Assembly (NCBI GenBank): GCA_945863965.1
Contig: CAMBBZ010000007.1
Location: 1 to 32,733 of the forward strand
Direction of reading: 5' to 3'
Length of the DNA: 32,733 nucleotides
Source of the DNA: Chitinophaga pinensis
GTDB lineage: Bacteria > Bacteroidota > Bacteroidia > NS11-12g > UBA955
Made by a program: the position numbers and the translations under genes. Positions 16,155 to 23,566 of this stretch are shown one piece after another; positions within the stretch are counted from its first letter, which is position 1; every line of letters starts with the position of its first letter. The notes beneath the pieces were generated by a model that saw nothing but the letters and a program-made list of their open reading frames with translations, was not told the origin of the DNA and searched no databases.

Positions 16155-16402
16155 ACTTGTTAGAAGCTATAAGATAATTGTTTAACCTTTGACTTTCGAA
16201 CTAGTTTAACCAAATTGAATAGTTCGATAAATCTGCTTTGGTAGAAGGGTTAAGGTTATCATCTAACCTTTGACTTTCGAACTAGTCTAACCAAATCGAA
16301 TAGTTCGATAATTCTAATTTGGCAGAAAGGGTTTAGATTATCATCTAACCGTTGATATTCGAACTAGTCTAACCAAATCGAATAGTTCGATAATTTAGGT
16401 TT
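16155..16402. repeat. Tandem array of structured 81-82 bp repeats
   Basis: Three direct repeats start at 16181, 16262 and 16344; the third is cut short at about 16402, and a degenerate tail of a fourth lies at 16155-16180. Every unit holds the inverted repeat TCGAACTA/TAGTTCGA with its arms exactly 24 bases apart: 16196/16220, 16277/16301 and 16359/16383. A second pair, CCAAA(T)/(A)TTTGG, interleaves with it in units 1 and 2 (16291-16296 with 16317-16322 in unit 2). The array fills most of the 376-bp gap between the tRNA-Val gene and the M42 peptidase promoter. No gene is visible in it. Confidence 0.85.
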
Positions 16403-16433
16403 AATAGAAAATGGGAGTGGAGTGCTGAATACA

Positions 16434-16466
16434 AAAGAAAAGCCCCGCTTTCGCGAGGCTCTTTTT
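16434..16466. terminator. Terminator of the tRNA-Val gene
   Basis: Stem 16441-16448 with 16453-16460, eight pairs including one G-U when read on the minus strand, a GAAA loop and a TTTTCTTTT run. It also has a T-run on the plus side, but the stem has a mismatch in that direction. Confidence 0.8.
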
Positions 16467-16471
16467 TGTTG

Positions 16472-16546
16472 TGGGGGCTACTGGATTCGAACCAGTGACC
16501 CTCTGCTTGTAAGGCAGATGCTCTGAACCAGCTGAGCTAAGCCCCC
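16472..16546 (-). tRNA. tRNA-Val (anticodon UAC)
   Basis: The cloverleaf folds by eye: acceptor GGGGGCT/AGCCCCC, D arm GCTC/GAGC, anticodon stem TCTGC/GCAGA with loop CTTACAA, and T arm ACTGG-TTCGAAT-CCAGT. It has 75 bases including the discriminator A. The anticodon UAC reads GUA and other valine codons. The 3' CCA is not encoded. It stands alone, with its own promoter and terminator. Confidence 0.96.
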
Positions 16547-16564
16547 TTGACTCTTTCGAGGATG

Positions 16565-16594
16565 CAAATATACAACGATTCTTTTTGTACACAA
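16565..16594 (-). promoter_or_regulatory. Promoter of tRNA-Val
   Basis: TTG (16594-16592), 19 bases, then a perfect TATATTTG (16572-16565), reading on the minus strand and ending 19 bases before the tRNA. This is the cleanest match to the Bacteroidota consensus in the window. Confidence 0.65.
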
Positions 16595-16655
16595 CAAGCA
16601 TTTTACAAAAAAATATCATAAAAATCACAATGTTATATAAATCAAAGGAATAGCA

Positions 16656-18236
16656 CTACGAAAAATCGGACAAATTCCTCGGCTGTACATCAATGGTTTG
16701 AAATTTGGCGACTTTAACCTGTCCAGGCAGTCCGTTTTTTGCCTTTGAAACCATTTTACGTTCGGTATACATGACGGTTTGCAAGGTTTGACTTTTGCCT
16801 TTTGAGTTGAACGCACAATAGGAAGCCACCGCCTCTAAAGTGCTTTTTGCTACCGGCTTCCCCATATTTCGTATGATTACATGGGAGCCGCTCACGTCTG
16901 CCGCGTGCATCCAAATGTCGTTTTTGTGTGCATCTTTTAACAATGCATCGTTAGACTTTGCATTTTTGCCTAGCCAGACTTCAAATCCAGAATACTCCAA
17001 GCGTTTGTAAGGTTTTTGGCTTTCAACGCTTTTTTGTGCGCCCCCCTTTAATTGGGGCACGAATTCACGAAACGGTCGCAAATCTTTAGGGGTTGCTGCC
17101 TTTAGCGCTTCGGCTTCTATGTTTTCCCAAACCTTTAATTGTGCTGTTAATAAATCTATATTCTGATCCAAATGGGCGATTTCAAGTCCTTGGTTTTTTG
17201 CTTTCTTGTAACACTTTTCAGCGTTTTCAGCCGCTGATAGGTCCGGATTGATTTTTAAACGGATACGCTGACCGGTAAAGAAATCAGTAATAAGTGCTTC
17301 CGATGTGCCTTTTCGAATGGAATGCGCATGGCCTAGAATTAAATCCCCAATTTCTTTAAAACTGCGCTGATTGTTCATTTCTGATTTGCGAGCTTGATAG
17401 GTTTTTAATCGATTGCGAATTGATTTTAATTGTCGGCCCGATTCCCCAAGTAAGAGAATTTTTTCACGCTCAAAAAAATACCATCTTAAATACGAACGCA
17501 ATTCAACTTCCAATACCCCAAGCACGGCATCCAATGTCATTAAAGGAGTTGGAATCCAATTTATAACGGCCTTTTCACCTTCTATAATCAATTGAGGTGA
17601 ATATGATAAATGATTTGATAGTGAATGAATTGATTTTTCTTTATTTTCTGAATCTTGTTCAAAAAAGTCAGGATGAATTTCCAATACCTCTTCAATCCCA
17701 AATCCCTTTATTAACGATTTCCATTGCTCGTGATTTTCTATATTAGGCAAGGCGATACGGTCTGATGCCATCGATTGCCAACAGGTGGCAATATCTGTCC
17801 AACTCAATTCCCAGTCTTTTTTAAAATTGAATCGGAATATGTGATCGGGAATCATATTTGCTTTCTCATATAGCAAAACATTGCCAAACTTTCCGAAGGA
17901 CTTTAATAGTAAACGAGACCCGTTTTGGAATTCAACCGCAAAAACGCGATCAAATAAGCCATAGATTACATCTACAACTACGTGCCCTTCTATTTCTTTG
18001 AGTTGTAAGACCGCATTGGATTTTACTTTTGACTTTGAATCTGTCCAATTCGCTTTGGTCAAAAGTAGGGCACCTTCTACAAATTTAACTTCATAGCAAA
18101 TCTCTTGTTTGCCCTTGTAGAAATGCAACAACAGTCCGTCTTTATTAAAACTCAATCCATGACTAAAGATGGCCCCTTGAATTTCATTGAACAATTGGGC
18201 GGCAAAAAGGCGGTATAAACGATGATGTGCAATCAC
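16656..18236 (-). CDS. rqcH: NFACT (RqcH/FbpA-like, DUF814) ribosome quality-control protein
   Basis: Members of this family bind stalled 50S subunits and, in bacteria, add C-terminal alanine tails to the stuck peptide. I chose the GTG at 18236 (526 residues): the following HHRLYRLFAAQLFNEIQGA fits the usual family start, and the Asp-Arg pair in GLFDRVFAVEF then becomes D96/R97, next to the D97/R98 pair needed for tailing in Bacillus RqcH. An ATG 17 codons upstream (18287) is the alternative. The order is NFACT-N (about 1-200), a coiled middle (about 265-390) and the NFACT-R/DUF814 domain (about 410-526) with DIWMHAADVSGSHVIIR. It is followed by tRNA-Val, which has its own promoter. The old name fibronectin-binding protein should not be taken literally. 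Confidence 0.85.
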   Translation of the reverse strand: MIAHHRLYRLFAAQLFNEIQGAIFSHGLSFNKDGLLLHFYKGKQEICYEVKFVEGALLLTKANWTDSKSKVKSNAVLQLKEIEGHVVVDVIYGLFDRVFAVEFQNGSRLLLKSFGKFGNVLLYEKANMIPDHIFRFNFKKDWELSWTDIATCWQSMASDRIALPNIENHEQWKSLIKGFGIEEVLEIHPDFFEQDSENKEKSIHSLSNHLSYSPQLIIEGEKAVINWIPTPLMTLDAVLGVLEVELRSYLRWYFFEREKILLLGESGRQLKSIRNRLKTYQARKSEMNNQRSFKEIGDLILGHAHSIRKGTSEALITDFFTGQRIRLKINPDLSAAENAEKCYKKAKNQGLEIAHLDQNIDLLTAQLKVWENIEAEALKAATPKDLRPFREFVPQLKGGAQKSVESQKPYKRLEYSGFEVWLGKNAKSNDALLKDAHKNDIWMHAADVSGSHVIIRNMGKPVAKSTLEAVASYCAFNSKGKSQTLQTVMYTERKMVSKAKNGLPGQVKVAKFQTIDVQPRNLSDFS

Positions 18237-18340
18237 ATTACAAAGTTCGACTATTATAATCGCTTTTGAGGATATTGCAAATTGCATTTGCTAGGTTGTA
18301 ATCATAAATCCGCATTTATACAAACTGTTACATGGCATTA

Positions 18341-18348
18341 TACTTTTG
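18341..18348 (+). promoter_or_regulatory. Candidate -7 box TACTTTTG for homogentisate dioxygenase
   Basis: A perfect TAnnTTTG box lies 52 bases before the ATG, in an AT-rich stretch. No TTG is found at the right distance upstream. A weaker TATATTCG (18377-18384) is a second candidate. Confidence 0.35.
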
Positions 18349-18400
18349 AGCGTATCGTATAAAATATAATATTCCTTATATTCGTAGACTTTATATTGCT

Positions 18401-19558
18401 ATGGCATTTTATTATAAACTCGGACAAATTCCCCGGAAAAGACATACTCAGTTTCGAAAACCTGATGGCACCCTCTACTCAGAAGAATTGATTTCAACGG
18501 AAGGCTTTAATAGCTTATATTCATTGGTTTACCATGCACATCCTCCCACTTCTGTCAAAGAAATCGGAGAACCAATAGATGTAACTCCGAAAGTAGCTTC
18601 CCCGAAAAACATGAAAAGTAGGAGTTTTGTTACGTTCGATACCCCAGCCGCAGATGACTACTTAGAAAGTAGAACCGCGCTATTGGTAAATAGCGACGTG
18701 CAAATTGGAGTGGCAGCCCCAAGGCATTCTATGACCACTTACTTCTTTAAGAATGCCGATTCTGATGAAGTTTTATTCATTCATGAGGGTAGTGGCTTGC
18801 TAAAAACCATTTATGGGGAAATTCCCTTTGAATACGGCGACTATTTGGTCATACCCAGAGGGTGTATCTATCAATTGCATTTTAACGATGAAAATAACCG
18901 ATTATTGGTAATTGAATCACCCACGCCTATATATCCGCCCAAACGTTATCAAAATAGTTTTGGACAGTTGTTGGAACATTCTCCCTATTGTGAACGCGAT
19001 GTTAAATTGCCCGAAAATCTGCAAACACACGATGAAAAAGGTGATTTTAAGGTAATGATCAAAAAACAAGATTTAATATATCCGTACACCTACGGATCAC
19101 ATCCATTTGATGCGATAGGTTGGGATGGGTATTCGTATCCATATGGTTTTTCGATTCACGATTTCGAACCGATTACAGGCCGTTTACACATGCCACCTCC
19201 AATACATCAAACATTCGAAGCCCGCAATTTCGTAATTTGTAGTTTTGTACCGCGCCTATACGATTACCATCCCAGTTCTATTCCAGCGCCTTACAACCAT
19301 TCCAATGTGGATAGCGACGAAATTTTATACTACGTAGACGGTGATTTCATGAGTCGTAAGCACGTAGTACGAGGTATGATAACCTTGCATCCAAAAGGAA
19401 TACCGCATGGTCCTCACCCCGGAACCGTAGAAAAAAGTATCGGAGCGAAAGAAACCCGCGAATTAGCCGTAATGATAGATCCATTTTTCCCATTGCAAAT
19501 TACGGAGGCAGCTCTAAGAATAGAAGATCCCACTTATTATAAAAGCTGGGTTAAATAG
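18401..19558 (+). CDS. hmgA: Homogentisate 1,2-dioxygenase
   Basis: This Fe(II) enzyme, 385 residues, opens the ring of homogentisate to maleylacetoacetate in tyrosine/phenylalanine breakdown. The cupin-type fold is complete. Iron ligands by spacing to human HGD (His335, Glu341, His371) are His300, Asp306 or Glu307, and His336, in HSNVDSDEILYYVDGDF and LHPKGIPHGPHPG. The middle ligand place reads DE instead of the E of the long form. WDGYSYPYGFSIHDFEPITG (241-260) is also typical. The protein is shorter than human or Pseudomonas enzymes (about 430-445) but of the size seen in Bacteroidota. No other tyrosine-pathway gene (hppD, fahA, maiA) is in the window, so it is an orphan here. Confidence 0.9.
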   Translation: MAFYYKLGQIPRKRHTQFRKPDGTLYSEELISTEGFNSLYSLVYHAHPPTSVKEIGEPIDVTPKVASPKNMKSRSFVTFDTPAADDYLESRTALLVNSDVQIGVAAPRHSMTTYFFKNADSDEVLFIHEGSGLLKTIYGEIPFEYGDYLVIPRGCIYQLHFNDENNRLLVIESPTPIYPPKRYQNSFGQLLEHSPYCERDVKLPENLQTHDEKGDFKVMIKKQDLIYPYTYGSHPFDAIGWDGYSYPYGFSIHDFEPITGRLHMPPPIHQTFEARNFVICSFVPRLYDYHPSSIPAPYNHSNVDSDEILYYVDGDFMSRKHVVRGMITLHPKGIPHGPHPGTVEKSIGAKETRELAVMIDPFFPLQITEAALRIEDPTYYKSWVK

Positions 19559-19623
19559 CTTCTGAGGTTAAATAGATAAAAACATACTAAATTGAAGCTT
19601 TAAATAATCAATCTTAAACAAAT

Positions 19624-22600
19624 ATGAATCATTTTTTTAAACTTTTAGGCGTTCTTGTTTTTGGGGGAATTCAATTCACACCGCAAGCAGCTTTTTCGCA
19701 ATCTGGCAGTATAGATTTTCAAAACGAATTCCTTCAGCGCAAGGTTGTTAGAAAATCGTATGCCAAAACATACAAAAATGCCGAAAAATTCCTTGAAAAG
19801 GAGTCGCGAAAGTCGCAAAGAAAAAATGAAATTCACAAGGAAATTACCCCGCTAGAATGGTGGAAGCAAGAGTACCTAATGACGATGGACCCCGCTTTAG
19901 GCAGGCCTACTCCGGAAGTGCTTCTTCCCACATTAAAACAATTGAACCGAAAGTCGGTAAGTCTTAGAGCCACTCCAGGATCTAGCTTATATCCTTGGGA
20001 ATCTAGAGGGCCTAACGATATAGCAGGACGAACCCGCGCCCTTTGTTGGGATGCAGCAGATAGTAAACAGCTGCGGGTTTTTGCCGCAGGTGTAACGGGT
20101 GGTTTATGGGTAAATGACGATATAAGCAATGCCAGCAGTGATTGGAAGCAGATAAATGGACTTTGGTCTAACCTAAACGTTAGTTGTATTGCACAAGATC
20201 CAAACGACAGTAAAATTATTTACATAGGAACGGGAGAGGGGTTTGGTACTACCGCTTCTAGTTCTAGAGGGTTTGGCATTTTCAAAACTACAGACGGCGG
20301 AAAATCATGGACGCACCTAAGCACTACGGAAGGTTTGTTTTATATAAATGACATCGCTGTGCGGAATGAATCGGGGAGTAGTGTATTGTATGTGGCCACC
20401 GATATCCTTTACTATCAAGGACAATGGCATGGAACAAATACCGATGCGGGATTATTACGAAGTACCGATGGGGGAGCCTCTTTCACCAATGTGAGTCCTT
20501 TTATTCCCTCACAATCGCAACGATATATTGCATCAGATCTTGAAATTGGACCCGATAATAGATTGTGGGTGGGTACTCGGAAAAATATGTATTCTTCTGC
20601 AAGCGACCAAGGCGGCGGTCGTGTTTTATATTCAGATAACGGAACAAGCTTTACCGAATCTTACAAAAATAGCAACGCACTTAAGGGTAGAGTTGAATTG
20701 GCTTGTGCCCCAAGCTCTAAAGATACATTGTATGCCGTTGTCGAAGCCAATGGTGTGGTTCAAGATGTTGCGCGTAGTTTCAATGCAGGCAGCACTTGGT
20801 CGACATTTACCGAGCCGAGCGATGCAGATAAAGGAATTCCAAGTACTGATTTCACACGAGGTCAAGCTTGGTATGACTTAATCATTGCCGTAAATCCAAA
20901 AAACGCCGCAGAATTGGTAATTGGCGGGGTTAATTTCTTCATGAGCAAGGAATCAGGCAATAATTGGAAACAAATCTCCAAATGGTCTAACAATCCTGGA
21001 ATGGATGCGTTGTCTTGTTCTTACATACATGCGGACATGCATGCAGCTGCTTACACCAACGATGGAAAACGTTTAATTGTAGGCACCGATGGAGGTTTGT
21101 TTTACGCCGCAGATGTGCGAAACGATCCTTGGAATAGCAATACAGCCTTTGTAGAACGCAATAACAGGTATGTAGTTACCCAATATTATGCAGGAAGTAT
21201 TTCCCAAATTAATGCAAATTTCATGGTAGGTGGAGCTCAGGATAATGGAACCAGTTATACCCAAGACACAGGCTTTAATCAAAAATACATGCTCTTCGGG
21301 GGCGATGGTGGTTATTGTTTCATTCACCCCAAGATTGTTGATGCGGTTATTTTCTCCTACGTAAAGAATAATTTCTATTCTTATATCGACAATCAATTGT
21401 ACTATTTAGCTCAGGATAACAATACAGGATCCTTCATCAATCCAGCAGGACTGGATTATGTAAACAATAATCTGTTTACGCAAAAAGGCAAGGGGACTCT
21501 TTATCGGAACGATATTTATGGAAGCACAACAACGCTGGCAACGATTAATTTTGCGACTAGCGTTAATGACTTGGCTACTGCCTTTCATGTGGTTGAACGA
21601 AGCACGGGTAAAGCACGGCTGTTTTTAGGGACTTCATTAGGAAACGTATTTTATAGCGATAATCCAGAGGCGGCAACACCCACATTTTCAAGCTTAGGCT
21701 CCGTGAATTCGGGAAATATAAGTTCCATAGAAACCCTAAATGGATCATTGGATACGCTGTTCCTGACGTTAACGAACTATGGGATCAATAATGTTTATGT
21801 AAGTATCAATGGAGGGACTAATTGGACGGCTATTGATAAGAACTTGCCTAATATGCCGGTGTGGGACATTGTGGCCAATCCCTACAATCGCAAAGAAGCG
21901 ATAATAGCAACGGAATTTGGCATGTATCAGTGTTTAGATGTTTATAATACAGATCCAACTTGGACACCCATTCACAATGGAATGGGCGCTGTTAAAACAA
22001 TGATGCTTGATTACAATAAAAAAGAAGGCGTTTTAATGGCGGCGACTCATGGTAGGGGATTCTTCACGAGCGACGCATGGGTAAAAACAGAGCCAATTGC
22101 GTATTTTAGTTTAAGCGACTCTGTTTTTTGTCAGGGTACAACGATAACTCTTGTCGATTCTTCCATTAATGATCCGAGCAAACGGGTATGGCGGACTAGC
22201 AGTAAAGACCTCGTTTTTACCAATAACGATAGCTTGTCAAAAACAACGAAGCTAGAATGTACCATACCAGGGCAGTTTTTCATTACCCTTGAAATTCAAA
22301 AAGATGGCATTACATCAAGAATTAGCAAATCCATATCCGTATTAGAATCTTATACAAACGGAATCGTGCTGAGTTCATCCAATGTGAATTATTGCGAGAG
22401 CGATAACATTATGTTAAATGCATCATTGGCAGATTCAAGTGTGCTTAAATTAAAAGGCGCCTCATTACAGTGGTTTAAAAATGGCAATCAGATAGTTGGG
22501 AATGCGAATAAGCGTTCTTTAAATATATCAGCTCCGTTGGTTAATAACGATCAGTTTTCTGTTCAATTTACTGCTGATTATGGTTGTTTGTCTCCATTAA

Positions 22601-23100
22601 AAGCAAGTTCCAATACGTTCACTATCAATACATCTGAGTCGACCCCTCTGAATATTACGAGAAGTTGGGATACTCTTTTTAGCAATTACATTGGAACTGG
22701 TATGGTAGAATGGTATCGAAATAATTTGAAAATTGGCACGGGAAAAAGATATACATTGATATCTAATGGTAATTTCCAAGCGAGATTGATCCAAGGGAAT
22801 TGTATAGGTGCTTTTTCAAATACCATTGTTTTCGGCAGTATGAATACACAGGCTTTGGGCCAATATTTACAAATCGGACCCAATCCGAACAAAGGATTGC
22901 TTCAGATTAAATCCAACTTGGATGCCGGATTACAATTATCCATTTTTGACCTGAAAGGGCAATTGGTAAAGTCGAATATGACCATAAAGGCTCAGTTGTT
23001 AAATGAGATTGAGTTAGACATGGCGAATGGGATTTATATTTTGGTATTTAAGAATGATTCAGGAATGGAGTACCAAACGAAAATATCGTTGAACCGTTAA
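19624..23100 (+). CDS. Large secreted T9SS protein with sortilin/BNR-type beta-propeller
   Basis: The protein has 1158 residues. The signal peptide (about 1-26) ends AAFSQ. A Lys/Glu-rich helical stretch (40-75) precedes SLYPWESRGPNDIAGRTRAL (121-140), the usual entry to Vps10/sortilin-like propellers in Bacteroidota. Asp-box repeats are seen as TTDGGKSW, STDGGASF and SINGGTNW up to about residue 820, where THGRGFF closes the propeller. A PKD-like domain (about 825-920), an Ig-like domain with paired Cys (about 925-1010) and a T9SS type A sorting domain starting at IGPNPNKG follow. It is probably surface-bound or released; the ligand or substrate is unknown, and a glycan or peptide-binding role is only a guess. 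It starts 65 bases after hmgA with no terminator or clear promoter between, so partial co-transcription is possible. Confidence 0.85.
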   Translation: MNHFFKLLGVLVFGGIQFTPQAAFSQSGSIDFQNEFLQRKVVRKSYAKTYKNAEKFLEKESRKSQRKNEIHKEITPLEWWKQEYLMTMDPALGRPTPEVLLPTLKQLNRKSVSLRATPGSSLYPWESRGPNDIAGRTRALCWDAADSKQLRVFAAGVTGGLWVNDDISNASSDWKQINGLWSNLNVSCIAQDPNDSKIIYIGTGEGFGTTASSSRGFGIFKTTDGGKSWTHLSTTEGLFYINDIAVRNESGSSVLYVATDILYYQGQWHGTNTDAGLLRSTDGGASFTNVSPFIPSQSQRYIASDLEIGPDNRLWVGTRKNMYSSASDQGGGRVLYSDNGTSFTESYKNSNALKGRVELACAPSSKDTLYAVVEANGVVQDVARSFNAGSTWSTFTEPSDADKGIPSTDFTRGQAWYDLIIAVNPKNAAELVIGGVNFFMSKESGNNWKQISKWSNNPGMDALSCSYIHADMHAAAYTNDGKRLIVGTDGGLFYAADVRNDPWNSNTAFVERNNRYVVTQYYAGSISQINANFMVGGAQDNGTSYTQDTGFNQKYMLFGGDGGYCFIHPKIVDAVIFSYVKNNFYSYIDNQLYYLAQDNNTGSFINPAGLDYVNNNLFTQKGKGTLYRNDIYGSTTTLATINFATSVNDLATAFHVVERSTGKARLFLGTSLGNVFYSDNPEAATPTFSSLGSVNSGNISSIETLNGSLDTLFLTLTNYGINNVYVSINGGTNWTAIDKNLPNMPVWDIVANPYNRKEAIIATEFGMYQCLDVYNTDPTWTPIHNGMGAVKTMMLDYNKKEGVLMAATHGRGFFTSDAWVKTEPIAYFSLSDSVFCQGTTITLVDSSINDPSKRVWRTSSKDLVFTNNDSLSKTTKLECTIPGQFFITLEIQKDGITSRISKSISVLESYTNGIVLSSSNVNYCESDNIMLNASLADSSVLKLKGASLQWFKNGNQIVGNANKRSLNISAPLVNNDQFSVQFTADYGCLSPLKASSNTFTINTSESTPLNITRSWDTLFSNYIGTGMVEWYRNNLKIGTGKRYTLISNGNFQARLIQGNCIGAFSNTIVFGSMNTQALGQYLQIGPNPNKGLLQIKSNLDAGLQLSIFDLKGQLVKSNMTIKAQLLNEIELDMANGIYILVFKNDSGMEYQTKISLNR

Positions 23101-23194
23101 TCAAATGCGTTAAAACTAGATAAAAACAAAATGCGAATGGGTAAATACAAATGATAGCTCCCTCGATTCCAATAATCCTTAAGTTGTTTTATAA

Positions 23195-23209
23195 TTTACA
23201 TTATGTAAA
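23195..23209. promoter_or_regulatory. Perfect 15-bp palindrome TTTACAT-T-ATGTAAA
   Basis: Seven-base arms around one base lie 94 bases after the stop of the propeller protein and before its terminator. The one-base centre excludes an RNA hairpin, so it would be a DNA-binding site. No gene start is nearby for it to control. Chance in AT-rich sequence is possible. Confidence 0.25.
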
Positions 23210-23235
23210 ATGATAATTTCAGGGACTCTAATAAA

Positions 23236-23268
23236 AAGCCAATCCACTTCAAGGTTGGCTTCTTTTTT
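23236..23268 (+). terminator. Terminator of the T9SS propeller gene
   Basis: GCCAA-T-CC (23238-23245) pairs with GGTTGGC (23253-23259), with one bulged T, followed by TTCTTTTTT. It lies 136 bases after the stop. Confidence 0.7.
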
Positions 23269-23269
23269 G

Positions 23270-23480
23270 AAGCAGATATTTATACAATGATCCAATTAAC
23301 ATCTAACCCAATAAGATGCATGGATATTAATTGCCCCTTTCCGATCTGACCTCGAAATAATAACACACTTCGATCTTCATAAATTTACGTGGTTTCAAAC
23401 GCTAATTCTCAAGCCGCTGTATCTACGTCCGGTAACTCCTAATTCAACCCTTAAATTATCCCCTATCATACGAACAAAAA
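23270..23480. other. Intergenic stretch between two terminators
   Basis: The 466-base gap 23101-23566 between convergent genes holds a palindrome, two terminators and this part. Here only a 24-codon minus-strand frame (23395-23469) stands out; no promoter box, tRNA or known RNA is visible. It may be the remains of a lost gene. Confidence 0.4.
23395..23469 (-). pseudogene. Short reading frame, possible 3' relic of a lost gene
   Basis: The frame ATG to TGA gives 24 residues, with VELGVTGRRYSGLRISV as its final part. This has the look of a true protein end (possibly a last beta strand) rather than random translation. It starts just past a strong terminator on the same strand, so it is unlikely to be expressed from the gene upstream. 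No upstream coding sequence can be joined to it. It could be a relic or chance. Confidence 0.25.
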
Positions 23481-23510
23481 AACCAACCTATTCGTAGGTT
23501 GGTTTTTTAT
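23475..23510. terminator. Bidirectional terminator between the propeller and TPR genes
   Basis: A perfect 10-bp stem AACCAACCTA/TAGGTTGGTT (23481-23490 and 23495-23504) carries a four-base loop and T-runs on both sides. It ends the minus-strand gyrA-TPR unit and backs up the plus-strand terminator at 23236. Confidence 0.85.
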
Positions 23511-23566
23511 CTAATTCAATAATAATTTTCAGATTCTTATCAAGACCCTCAAATCCTTTGTTCAAC

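Noticed and set aside
16155-16402. CRISPR array
   Set aside because: Units are 81-82 bases, directly joined, with no unique spacers and no cas genes nearby.
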